Assembly: GCA_900544525.1 (NCBI GenBank) | Contig: UQVN01000236.1 | Coordinates: 1-5,223 of the forward strand | Direction of reading: 5' to 3' | DNA length: 5,223 nucleotides | Origin: an uncultured Eubacteriales bacterium | GTDB taxonomy: Bacteria > Bacillota > Clostridia > Lachnospirales > Lachnospiraceae | Part shown: positions 1-5,223 of the stretch, piece after piece | Position numbering within the stretch: the stretch's first letter is position 1 | Layout of the letters: each line of letters begins with the position of its first letter | The notes under the pieces: generated by a model | Database searches by the model: none | Told to the model about the DNA's origin: nothing | What the model saw: the letters and a program-made list of their open reading frames with translations, nothing else | Translations under genes and position numbers: made by a program

Positions 1-18
1 CTTTTTTTTAAATAGATA

Positions 19-47
19 TTGACAAAGAAAATAGAAAGTGATAACTT
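19..47 (+). promoter_or_regulatory. Vegetative (sigma-A type) promoter of the hrcA-dnaJ operon
   Basis: A perfect -35 box TTGACA lies at 19-24. It is followed by a 17-nt spacer and a weaker -10 box TAACTT at 42-47. The bases TG at 39-40, one base before the -10, make it an extended -10 promoter, which would offset the weak hexamer. Transcription should start near 54, just ahead of the CIRCE operator, the usual arrangement for HrcA-controlled operons. A run of eight T at 2-9 and the AT-rich bases after it lie where an UP element would sit. The T run could equally be the tail of a terminator of the upstream gene, whose stem would fall outside the window. Confidence 0.75.
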
Positions 48-59
48 TATGTAAGAACA

Positions 60-90
60 TATTAGCACTCAACTATAACGAGTGCTAATA
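60..90 (+). promoter_or_regulatory. CIRCE operator, binding site of the HrcA repressor
   Basis: The sequence shows the canonical TTAGCACTC (62-70), a 9-nt spacer, and GAGTGCTAA (80-88) with no mismatch. Perfect pairing extends two bases further on each side, giving 11-bp arms (60-70 and 80-90). CIRCE is the established target of HrcA in Bacillota and many other bacteria. Bound repressor here would block transcription from the promoter immediately upstream. The element also lies in the 5' untranslated leader of the mRNA, where it can fold as a hairpin 9 bases before the hrcA ribosome site. It predicts that all downstream genes are induced by heat and protein-folding stress. Confidence 0.97.
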
Positions 91-110
91 AAAGTAAAAG
101 AGGTGGTTAT

Positions 111-1160
111 GTGGACTTAGATGAAAGAAAACAAAAGATTCTAAACGCAATTATTGCGAATTACTTAGAGACGGGAGAGCCTGTTGGTTCAAGAACGATT
201 TCTAAGTACACAGATTTGAATTTAAGTTCCGCCACAATCCGCAATGCTTCAATTCACATTGTCATCGCTTCTTCTTTAGAAGAAATGGAATATATTATTC
301 AACCATATACTTCTGCAGGAAGGATTCCTTCCGATCAAGGGTATCGTTTCTATGTGGATCAGATGATGATACAAAGAAAGGAAGAAGAGGGCGAACGAAA
401 AGCACTGCTTGCAAAAGTGGATAAAATGGAAAATTTGCTTCAACAAGTAGCGAGAGTGTTGGCAATGAATACCAATTATGCAACAATGGTAACCGCCCCT
501 CAATATAAAGATACGAAGCTAAAATTCATTCAGTTATCTCAGGTGGATGAAAATCAACTCCTTGCCGTTATTGTGGTAGAAGGAAATGTCGTTAAGAACA
601 AATTAATCGATGTAGAGGAACCTCTAGCGAATGATGAAGTTCTTAAATTAAACATCTTATTAAATTCTTTTCTGCAAGGATTATCGTTACAAGAGATCAA
701 TTTAGAACTGATGCAGACAATGAGAATACAAGCGGGTATGCACGCTCCAATTCTTGAGCATATTTTTACTGGGATTACCGATGCAATTGCAAAAGCAAGA
801 GAATTAGAAGTGTATACAAGTGGAACAACAAATATTTTAAAATATCCAGAACTTGGCAATGTGGAACGAGCAAGTCAACTTCTTGGAGTATTAGAAGAAA
901 AAAAGGCTCTGGTAGAACTCATTGATGAAGCAAGACAAGAAAATGGGAGTGACCAGAATATTCAAGTATATATTGGTGAAGAAGCACCAGTTCAAAATAT
1001 GAAAGATTGTAGTATTGTTACTGCAACGTACGAATTGGAGGAAGGTGTCAAGGGAACAATAGGAATTATTGGTCCAAAGCGTATGGATTATGAGAAAGTA
1101 GTCACAACGCTAAAAGATTTGACAGGTGAACTCGATGCGATATTTAAAAAGAAAATGTAG
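111..1160 (+). CDS. hrcA: Heat-inducible transcription repressor HrcA, with an atypical DNA-binding segment
   Basis: HrcA is the cytoplasmic dimeric repressor that binds CIRCE and turns off the class I chaperone genes; in studied species its activity depends on GroEL. The 349 residues match the usual family length. The N-terminal winged helix (about 1-80) includes PVGSRTISK (24-32), SSATIRN (39-45) and TSAGRIPSD (67-75). The rest is the GAF-like and dimerisation region, with MNTNYATMVTAPQ (119-131) and a typical C-terminal GTIGIIGPKRMDY (315-327). The start is GTG at 111, preceded by AGAGGTGG at 99-106; an ATG at 109 is out of frame and stops after three codons. Residues 46-55 do not look like HrcA: a short acidic stretch beginning Glu-Met normally follows ATIRN, and here it is replaced by ten residues, a net gain of about six. 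Glu60 stands where Gly is usual, and Tyr66 where His is usual. The frame is otherwise intact, so identity is secure but DNA binding is uncertain. Confidence 0.95.
   Translation: MDLDERKQKILNAIIANYLETGEPVGSRTISKYTDLNLSSATIRNASIHIVIASSLEEMEYIIQPYTSAGRIPSDQGYRFYVDQMMIQRKEEEGERKALLAKVDKMENLLQQVARVLAMNTNYATMVTAPQYKDTKLKFIQLSQVDENQLLAVIVVEGNVVKNKLIDVEEPLANDEVLKLNILLNSFLQGLSLQEINLELMQTMRIQAGMHAPILEHIFTGITDAIAKARELEVYTSGTTNILKYPELGNVERASQLLGVLEEKKALVELIDEARQENGSDQNIQVYIGEEAPVQNMKDCSIVTATYELEEGVKGTIGIIGPKRMDYEKVVTTLKDLTGELDAIFKKKM
246..275 (+). other. Non-canonical in-frame segment inside the HrcA winged helix
   Basis: These 30 bases encode ASIHIVIASS (residues 46-55), between ATIRN and LEEMEYI. From memory of the family, about four residues of the form E-M-x-D belong here, continuing the recognition helix. 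The observed residues are hydrophobic and beta-branched, and would break or displace that helix. The 3' end of the segment forms a perfect inverted repeat with the gene sequence that follows: TTCTTCT (269-275), two T, AGAAGAA (278-284). Such a short palindrome at a junction is compatible with a local template-switch or indel event, but this is inference. The net change is a multiple of three, so the reading frame survives. Confidence 0.6.
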
Positions 1161-1177
1161 ATAAAGAGGTGTAGTAA

Positions 1178-1822
1178 GTGGAAGAGAATAAAGTGAATTT
1201 AGAAGAAGAAACAACTGCAAAGACAGAGGAAACAGTAGAAGAAACTGTAGAATCCAAAGAAGAAGTGAAAGAAGAAACAGAAACTGTGGAAACAGAAGCT
1301 TCTGACAAAGCAGATAAAAAAGATAAAGAAGGCTTATTTAAAAAGCGTAAAAAAGTAGATGCAAAAGCATTAGAGGCAGAACTTGAAAAGAAAGAAGCAG
1401 AAGTTGCAGAGTTAAAAGACCGCTATCAGCGTTTAATGGCAGAATTTGAAAATGCAAGAAAAAGAACAGCAAAAGAAACAACTAGAATGTTTGATATGGG
1501 TGCAAAAGATGTTCTTGAAAAACTTCTTCCAGTTGTAGATAACTTCGAAAGAGGACTTGCAGCAGTTTCCGAAGAAGAAAAAGACAATGCATTTGTACAA
1601 GGAATTGATGCTATTTATAAACAGCTCATGACTGTATTTGGTGAAATTGGAGTAGCTCCAATGGATGCGGTTGGAAAAGAATTCAATGCAGATTTCCATA
1701 ATGCAGTGATGCACGTGGAAGATGAAGAATTAGGAGAGAATATTGTAGCAGAAGAATTCCAAAAAGGATATATGTACAAAGACCAAGTTCTTCGTCACAG
1801 TATGGTAAAAGTAGCAAACTAA
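1178..1822 (+). CDS. grpE: Nucleotide exchange factor GrpE
   Basis: GrpE is the cytoplasmic homodimeric co-chaperone that releases ADP from DnaK and so resets the folding cycle. The protein has 214 residues, within the family's range. Residues 1-50 are a disordered, very acidic Glu/Thr/Lys tract. A basic patch KKRKK (55-59) follows, then a long coiled-coil helix (about 62-105) containing RLMAEFENARKRTAKE (85-100). PVVDNFERGLA (118-128) belongs to the four-helix bundle. The C-terminal beta wing that contacts the DnaK nucleotide-binding domain holds FHNAVMHVED (173-182) and ends with GYMYKDQVLRHSMVKVA (197-213), the family signature. The start is GTG at 1178, six bases after AGAGGTG (1165-1171). 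No in-frame ATG near the start has a comparable site. Only 17 nt separate it from hrcA, so co-transcription is expected. The acidic N-terminus is low-complexity and is expected to vary among species. Confidence 0.97.
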   Translation: MEENKVNLEEETTAKTEETVEETVESKEEVKEETETVETEASDKADKKDKEGLFKKRKKVDAKALEAELEKKEAEVAELKDRYQRLMAEFENARKRTAKETTRMFDMGAKDVLEKLLPVVDNFERGLAAVSEEEKDNAFVQGIDAIYKQLMTVFGEIGVAPMDAVGKEFNADFHNAVMHVEDEELGENIVAEEFQKGYMYKDQVLRHSMVKVAN

Positions 1823-1868
1823 AAAGATGCTTCATAAAAATTAGAAATAAGTAAAACATTAGTATAGA

Positions 1869-1884
1869 GAAAGCAAAGGCTTTC
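1869..1884 (+). repeat. Small perfect hairpin in the grpE-dnaK gap
   Basis: GAAAGC (1869-1874), a four-base AAAG loop and GCTTTC (1879-1884) form a perfect 6-bp stem. No T run follows, so it is not an intrinsic terminator. It sits 58 bases before the dnaK start in a gap that is long for this operon. It could be a stabilising or processing structure for the dnaK part of the transcript; RNA cleavage near this position has been described in related operons, but no cleavage signal is visible here. It may also be chance in an A-rich stretch. Confidence 0.4.
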
Positions 1885-1912
1885 ACCAGAGAGAAAAGAA
1901 AAACACTATAAT
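1882..1912 (+). promoter_or_regulatory. Candidate internal promoter ahead of dnaK
   Basis: A perfect -10 hexamer TATAAT lies at 1907-1912. The best -35 candidate is TTCACC at 1882-1887, four of six matches to TTGACA, with a long 19-nt spacer. Transcription would begin near 1919, leaving a leader of roughly 23 bases that still contains the strong dnaK ribosome site. Such a promoter would let dnaK and dnaJ be expressed apart from the CIRCE-controlled promoter. AT-rich DNA often yields TATAAT by chance. The same stretch can also fold as a weak stem, CCAGAGA (1886-1892) with TTTCTGG (1912-1918), including one G-U pair. Confidence 0.3.
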
Positions 1913-1927
1913 TTCTGGAAAATGATT

Positions 1928-1933
1928 AGGAGG
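1928..1933 (+). promoter_or_regulatory. Consensus ribosome binding site of dnaK
   Basis: AGGAGG at 1928-1933 is eight bases before the ATG at 1942. It is the full anti-Shine-Dalgarno match at near-ideal spacing, stronger than the AGAGGTG-type sites of hrcA and grpE and much stronger than that of dnaJ. With the ATG start of dnaK against GTG for the two genes before it, this suggests that translation favours DnaK, which is needed in excess over GrpE and HrcA. Confidence 0.9.
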
Positions 1934-1941
1934 AAAAAATC

Positions 1942-3804
1942 ATGGGTAAAATTATTGGTATTGACTTAGGAACAACAAACTCTTGTGTAGCAGTTATGGA
2001 AGGTGGAAAACCTGTTGTTATTACAAATACAGAAGGTGCTAGAACAACACCATCTATCGTTGCATTTACAAAAACAGGAGAAAGAGTTGTCGGTGAACCT
2101 GCAAAACGTCAGGCAGTAACAAACGCAGAAAAAACAATCTCTTCTATTAAGAGACATATGGGAACTGACTATAAAGTAGATATCGATGGAAAAAAATATT
2201 CTCCACAGGAAATTTCTGCTATGATTCTTCAAAAATTAAAAGGAGATGCAGAAAACTATTTAGGAGAAAAAGTAACAGAAGCGGTTATTACAGTACCAGC
2301 TTACTTCAACGATGCTCAACGTCAGGCAACAAAAGATGCTGGTAAAATTGCAGGACTTGATGTAAAACGTATCATCAACGAGCCAACAGCAGCAGCATTA
2401 TCTTATGGACTTGATAATGAAAATGAACAAAAAATCATGGTATACGATTTAGGTGGTGGTACATTCGACGTATCTATCATTGAAATCGGTGATGGTGTTA
2501 TCGAAGTATTATCAACAGCTGGTGATAATAACTTAGGTGGAGATGACTTTGATAACGTAATTACACAATATATGTTAGATGAGTTCAAAAAACAAGAAGG
2601 TGTTGATTTATCAGGAGATAAAATGGCTATGCAACGTTTAAAAGAAGCTGCTGAAAAAGCCAAAAAAGAACTTTCTTCTGCTACAACAACAAACATTAAC
2701 CTTCCATTCATCACAGCAACAGCAGAAGGTCCAAAACATTTCGATATGAACTTAACAAGAGCAAAATTCGATGAATTAACAGCTCATTTAGTAGAAAGAA
2801 CAGCAACACCTGTTCAAACAGCGTTAAAAGATGCAGGATTAACAGCGTCTGAACTTGATAAAGTATTATTAGTTGGTGGTTCTACTCGTATGATTTCTGT
2901 TCAGGAAAAAGTAAAACAGTTAACAGGAAAAGAACCATTCAAAGGTATCAACCCAGACGAATGTGTAGCAATCGGTGCTTCTGTTCAAGGTGGTAAATTA
3001 GCAGGTGATGCAGGTGCAGGTGATATCTTATTACTTGATGTTACTCCATTATCACTTTCTATCGAAACATTAGGTGGTGTTGCTACAAGATTAATCGAAC
3101 GTAACACAACAATTCCTACTAAGAAGAGCCAGATCTTCTCAACAGCAGAAGATAACCAAAGTGCAGTAGATATCCACGTTGTACAGGGTGAAAGACAGTT
3201 TGCAAAAGATAACAAATCTCTTGGTAGATTCCGTCTTGATGGTATCGCTCCAGCAAGAAGAGGTGTGCCTCAAATCGAAGTAACATTTGATATCGATGCA
3301 AATGGTATCGTTAATGTATCTGCAAAAGATTTAGGAACAGGTGCAGAACAGCATATTACAATTACAGCTGGTTCTAATATGTCTGATGCTGATATTGAAA
3401 AAGCAGTAAAAGAAGCTGCTGAATTTGAAGCTCAGGATAAGAAGAGAAAAGAAGCAATTGATACAAGAAATGATGCTGATTCTATGGTATTCCAAGTACA
3501 AAAAGCGCTTGATGAAGCAGGGGATAAAGTAGATGCAGCAGAAAAAACAAAAGTAGAAGCAGACTTAAATGCTTTAAAAGAATTAGTAGAAAAAACACAG
3601 CCTGAAAACATGACAGATTCTGATGTAGAAGCAATCAAATCTGCAAAAGAAACATTAATGCAGAGTGCACAGAACTTATTTGCAAAAATGTATGAAGCAG
3701 CTCAGCAGACAGCAGGTGCTAATGGTGCTCCAAATGGAGATGCAAATGCAAATTCTAGCTACAATGCAGATGATGTTGTTGATGGCGATTACAAAGAAGT
3801 GTAA
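1942..3804 (+). CDS. dnaK: Molecular chaperone DnaK (Hsp70)
   Basis: DnaK is the cytoplasmic Hsp70 that binds exposed hydrophobic peptide segments in an ATP-controlled cycle with DnaJ and GrpE. The 620-residue protein is complete. The actin-like nucleotide-binding domain (about 1-360) has the phosphate-1 motif IDLGTTNS (7-14), the phosphate-2 motif DLGGGTFD (169-176, with Thr174 at the equivalent of the E. coli autophosphorylation site) and the adenosine motif VLLVGGSTR (308-316). The hydrophobic linker LLLD (363-366) leads into DVTPLSLSIETLGG and the beta-sandwich substrate domain (to about 480). The helical lid follows, then a flexible Gly/Asn/Ala-rich tail ending DDVVDGDYKEV. It is shorter than the 638-residue E. 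coli protein, consistent with the Gram-positive form that lacks a short segment in the N-terminal domain. The gene is rich in A/T-ending codons such as TTA, ACA, GCA and AAA. The start is ATG at 1942, with a consensus ribosome site upstream. All expected motifs are present and there are no anomalies. Confidence 0.99.
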   Translation: MGKIIGIDLGTTNSCVAVMEGGKPVVITNTEGARTTPSIVAFTKTGERVVGEPAKRQAVTNAEKTISSIKRHMGTDYKVDIDGKKYSPQEISAMILQKLKGDAENYLGEKVTEAVITVPAYFNDAQRQATKDAGKIAGLDVKRIINEPTAAALSYGLDNENEQKIMVYDLGGGTFDVSIIEIGDGVIEVLSTAGDNNLGGDDFDNVITQYMLDEFKKQEGVDLSGDKMAMQRLKEAAEKAKKELSSATTTNINLPFITATAEGPKHFDMNLTRAKFDELTAHLVERTATPVQTALKDAGLTASELDKVLLVGGSTRMISVQEKVKQLTGKEPFKGINPDECVAIGASVQGGKLAGDAGAGDILLLDVTPLSLSIETLGGVATRLIERNTTIPTKKSQIFSTAEDNQSAVDIHVVQGERQFAKDNKSLGRFRLDGIAPARRGVPQIEVTFDIDANGIVNVSAKDLGTGAEQHITITAGSNMSDADIEKAVKEAAEFEAQDKKRKEAIDTRNDADSMVFQVQKALDEAGDKVDAAEKTKVEADLNALKELVEKTQPENMTDSDVEAIKSAKETLMQSAQNLFAKMYEAAQQTAGANGAPNGDANANSSYNADDVVDGDYKEV

Positions 3805-3845
3805 GAAAGGTAATAGAAACTAGAACGTAGGACATGTAAAAAACA

Positions 3846-3865
3846 CGTTTGAAATCGTTTGGAAG
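3846..3865 (+). repeat. Two imperfect 10-bp direct repeats in the dnaK-dnaJ gap
   Basis: CGTTTGAAAT (3846-3855) is followed at once by CGTTTGGAAG (3856-3865), identical at eight of ten positions. The 10-base period equals about one helical turn, which is what adjoining protein sites on one face of DNA would show. No regulator known to me has this exact site, and a chance duplication is quite possible. Confidence 0.3.
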
Positions 3866-3876
3866 TTTCGTAAAAG
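3849..3876 (+). promoter_or_regulatory. Weak candidate promoter ahead of dnaJ
   Basis: TTGAAA (3849-3854) matches five of six bases of the -35 consensus. After 16 nt, TAAAAG (3871-3876) matches four of six of the -10 consensus. A start near 3883 would fall inside the left arm of the following stem-loop, so transcripts made here could not form the whole hairpin. An extra promoter before dnaJ is known in the Bacillus subtilis operon, which makes the idea reasonable, but the -10 is poor and the evidence thin. Confidence 0.2.
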
Positions 3877-3930
3877 AAGAGGTTGTTGCAAAAAGGCTGT
3901 AATTACATTCCGTTTGCAGCAACCTCTTTT
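3875..3930 (+). terminator. Long terminator-like stem-loop between dnaK and dnaJ
   Basis: Bases 3875-3892 pair with 3913-3930 over 18 continuous base pairs, two of them G-U; the core is AAGAGGTTGTTGCA against TGCAGCAACCTCTT. The loop has 20 bases and contains a perfect palindrome TGTAATTACA (3898-3907). The right arm ends in TTTT followed by CG, so the T run is short and partly paired in the stem. That fits a leaky intrinsic terminator or attenuator, which would lower dnaJ expression relative to dnaK, or an RNA structure that protects the 3' end of a dnaK mRNA. The stem is A-rich at its foot on one side and T-rich on the other, so it could also act on the opposite strand. The fold is clear; the function is inferred. 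Confidence 0.65.
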
Positions 3931-3963
3931 CGAGCATGGAAAGAGAAAGGCAGAGTAAGTAAG

Positions 3964-5196
3964 ATGGCAGAAAAAAGAGATTATTATGAAGTCCTCGGGG
4001 TACAAAAGGGGGCTACCGATGCGGAGATTAAGCGTGCCTACCGTAAGGTGGCAAAAAAATACCATCCCGATACCAACCCAGATAACCCTGAGGCAGAAGC
4101 AAAATTCAAAGAAGCAACAGAAGCTTATGAAGTATTAAGCGATGCAGATAAGCGTGCAAGATACGATCAATTTGGTCATGCAGCCTTTGAACAAGGCGGT
4201 GGCGGTGCTGGCGGATTCGGCGGTTTTGGGGGATTCGATTTTAGCGGCGCAGATATGGGCGATATGTTTGGTGACATTTTCGGCGATATTTTTGGTGGCG
4301 GAAGAAGCAGAAGAGCCAACAATGGTCCAATGCCAGGAGCTGATGTAAGAGCGTCTATTCGTGTTACATTTAATGAAGCTGTTTTCGGCACAGAAAAAGA
4401 ATTAGATATTACATTAAATGAAGAGTGTGAGACTTGTCATGGAACAGGTGCAGCTCATGGAAGCCAACCAGAAACTTGTCAAAAATGTGGTGGTAAAGGT
4501 CAAGTTGTCTATACACAACAGTCTTTATTTGGTATGGTTAGAAATGTACAGACTTGTCCAGATTGTCATGGAACAGGTAAAATTATTAAAAATAAATGTA
4601 AAGACTGTGGCGGAACAGGTTATGTGAAGAAACGTAAGAAGATTCAAATTACAGTTCCAGCAGGTATTGATAATGGACAGAGTATTCGTATCCGTGGAAA
4701 AGGAGAACCAGGAACAAATGGTGGTCCAAGAGGGGATTTAATGGTAACCGTTATGGTAGAACGCCATCCAAAATTCCAACGTCAAGGATATGATATTTTT
4801 ACAACCGTTCCCGTATCCTTTGCAGATGCAGCACTTGGGGCAAAACTTCGTATTGATACCGTCGATGGTCAAGTAGAGTATGACTTAAAGGCAGGAACAC
4901 AAACAGATACAAAAGTTCGTTTAAGAGGAAAAGGTGTTCCAACACTTCGTAATAAAAATGTTCGTGGTGATCACTATGTGACATTTGTTGTAGAAGTTCC
5001 TACCAGTCTAAATAAAGATCAAAGAGAAGCATTAGAAGCATTCCGTGATGCTATGGTAGGCAAAGCGAGGCAAAAACAAGTCGTGGAGAACGAAAATTTA
5101 GAGGAATCTTTAGAAAACCTTGGAAAAGAAATGAAAGATAAAGCAGAAGGTTTTGTAGAAGGATTATTTAAGAAAAATAAGAAAAAGAAAAAGTAG
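3964..5196 (+). CDS. dnaJ: Chaperone protein DnaJ (Hsp40, type I)
   Basis: DnaJ binds unfolded proteins, hands them to DnaK and stimulates DnaK's ATP hydrolysis. From the ATG at 3964 it has 410 residues, slightly above the common 370-390. The J domain (about 5-70) starts RDYYEVLGV and carries the essential HPD at 34-36. The Gly/Phe-rich linker (about 78-120) has GGFGGFGGFDF and a repeated GDIF. Four zinc-binding CxxCxGxG motifs follow with cysteines at 155/158, 172/175, 198/201 and 212/215, all intact. The C-terminal substrate and dimerisation domains then end in a lysine tail, KKNKKKKK. The frame stays open upstream to 3883, but those 27 codons run through the hairpin and look nothing like DnaJ, while MAEKRDYYEVLG is the usual beginning. 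No strong ribosome site precedes it: the best match, AGAAAGG (3944-3950), is 13 bases away. Weak initiation plus the upstream stem-loop suggest dnaJ is made at lower levels than dnaK. Confidence 0.97.
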   Translation: MAEKRDYYEVLGVQKGATDAEIKRAYRKVAKKYHPDTNPDNPEAEAKFKEATEAYEVLSDADKRARYDQFGHAAFEQGGGGAGGFGGFGGFDFSGADMGDMFGDIFGDIFGGGRSRRANNGPMPGADVRASIRVTFNEAVFGTEKELDITLNEECETCHGTGAAHGSQPETCQKCGGKGQVVYTQQSLFGMVRNVQTCPDCHGTGKIIKNKCKDCGGTGYVKKRKKIQITVPAGIDNGQSIRIRGKGEPGTNGGPRGDLMVTVMVERHPKFQRQGYDIFTTVPVSFADAALGAKLRIDTVDGQVEYDLKAGTQTDTKVRLRGKGVPTLRNKNVRGDHYVTFVVEVPTSLNKDQREALEAFRDAMVGKARQKQVVENENLEESLENLGKEMKDKAEGFVEGLFKKNKKKKK

Positions 5197-5208
5197 AATT
5201 TATAATTT

Positions 5209-5216
5209 AGAGGTGG
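5209..5216 (+). promoter_or_regulatory. Ribosome binding site of a gene starting at or beyond the window end
   Basis: AGAGGTGG at 5209-5216 is identical to the site before hrcA and lies 12 bases after the dnaJ stop codon. No terminator hairpin is visible between them. A further gene in the same operon probably begins at the GTG at 5217 or just past the last base; too little is present to tell which. In many Clostridia and Bacilli the next gene is prmA, the ribosomal protein L11 methyltransferase, but nothing here proves that. A TATAAT at 5201-5206 lacks any convincing -35 partner. Confidence 0.6.
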
Positions 5217-5223
5217 GTGAATA

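Noticed and set aside
1..18. Terminator of the upstream gene from the T run at 2-9
   Set aside because: No stem is visible because the window begins at the T run; an UP-element role is equally possible.
246..275. Compensating frameshift pair as the cause of the odd HrcA segment
   Set aside because: Reading the segment in the other two + frames, or inverting it, does not recover the expected HrcA residues, so a simple double frameshift or inversion is not supported.
554..859. Minus-strand open frame of 101 codons within hrcA
   Set aside because: It is fully antisense to conserved HrcA coding sequence and has no upstream signals; it is a shadow frame.
2403..2714. Minus-strand open frame of 103 codons within dnaK
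   Set aside because: It lies antisense to the nucleotide-binding domain of dnaK, has no ribosome site or recognisable motif, and results from dnaK codon bias; the same applies to the other antisense frames in the window.
1942..3804. Short DnaK as a deletion variant
   Set aside because: Absence of a short N-terminal-domain segment is normal for Gram-positive DnaK, and all motifs are intact.
3883..3963. A 27-codon N-terminal extension of DnaJ starting at TTG 3883
   Set aside because: The extension runs through the stem-loop, has no ribosome site and no similarity to DnaJ, while ATG 3964 gives the standard N-terminus.
4142..4348. Second-frame open frame within the Gly/Phe-rich part of dnaJ
   Set aside because: Low-complexity glycine codons keep alternative frames open; the product has no recognisable features.
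5201..5206. TATAAT as a promoter for the gene after dnaJ
   Set aside because: There is no acceptable -35 box 16-19 bases upstream, where the sequence is an A-rich lysine codon run; chance is likely in an AT-rich gap.

Overview
This window holds a complete class I heat-shock operon, hrcA-grpE-dnaK-dnaJ, all on the + strand. It comes from a low-GC Gram-positive bacterium. The gene order, the CIRCE operator, the AGGAGG/AGAGGTGG ribosome sites, the A/T-rich codon choice and a DnaK shorter than the proteobacterial form all point to Bacillota. The protein flavour resembles Clostridia, most likely Lachnospiraceae; that placement is inference from remembered family sequences, not a search.

Layout: an AT-rich promoter with an extended -10 box (19-47) is followed directly by a perfect CIRCE element (60-90). 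Then come hrcA (111-1160, GTG start), a 17-nt gap, grpE (1178-1822, GTG start), a 119-nt gap with two small hairpins and a TATAAT box, dnaK (1942-3804), a 159-nt gap with a long terminator-like stem-loop, and dnaJ (3964-5196). The last bases carry a ribosome site for a gene beyond the window, so the operon may continue. No gene lies on the minus strand, and there is no tRNA, rRNA, CRISPR array or recognisable mobile element.

How it works together: HrcA represses the promoter through CIRCE. In the known system HrcA depends on GroEL, which is not in this window, so loss of free chaperonin de-represses the operon. DnaK is the ATP-driven chaperone, DnaJ delivers substrate and triggers hydrolysis, and GrpE releases ADP. 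The hairpins in the two long gaps could set different expression of grpE, dnaK and dnaJ from one transcript.

The gene content is conserved and ordinary, and I see no undescribed multi-gene system. The one real surprise is inside HrcA. In the DNA-binding winged helix, the usual short stretch after the ATIRN motif is replaced by a longer, unrelated, in-frame segment (residues 46-55). Two nearby conserved positions are also changed, although the operator it should bind is perfect. The dnaK-dnaJ stem-loop and the grpE-dnaK gap are secondary points of interest.
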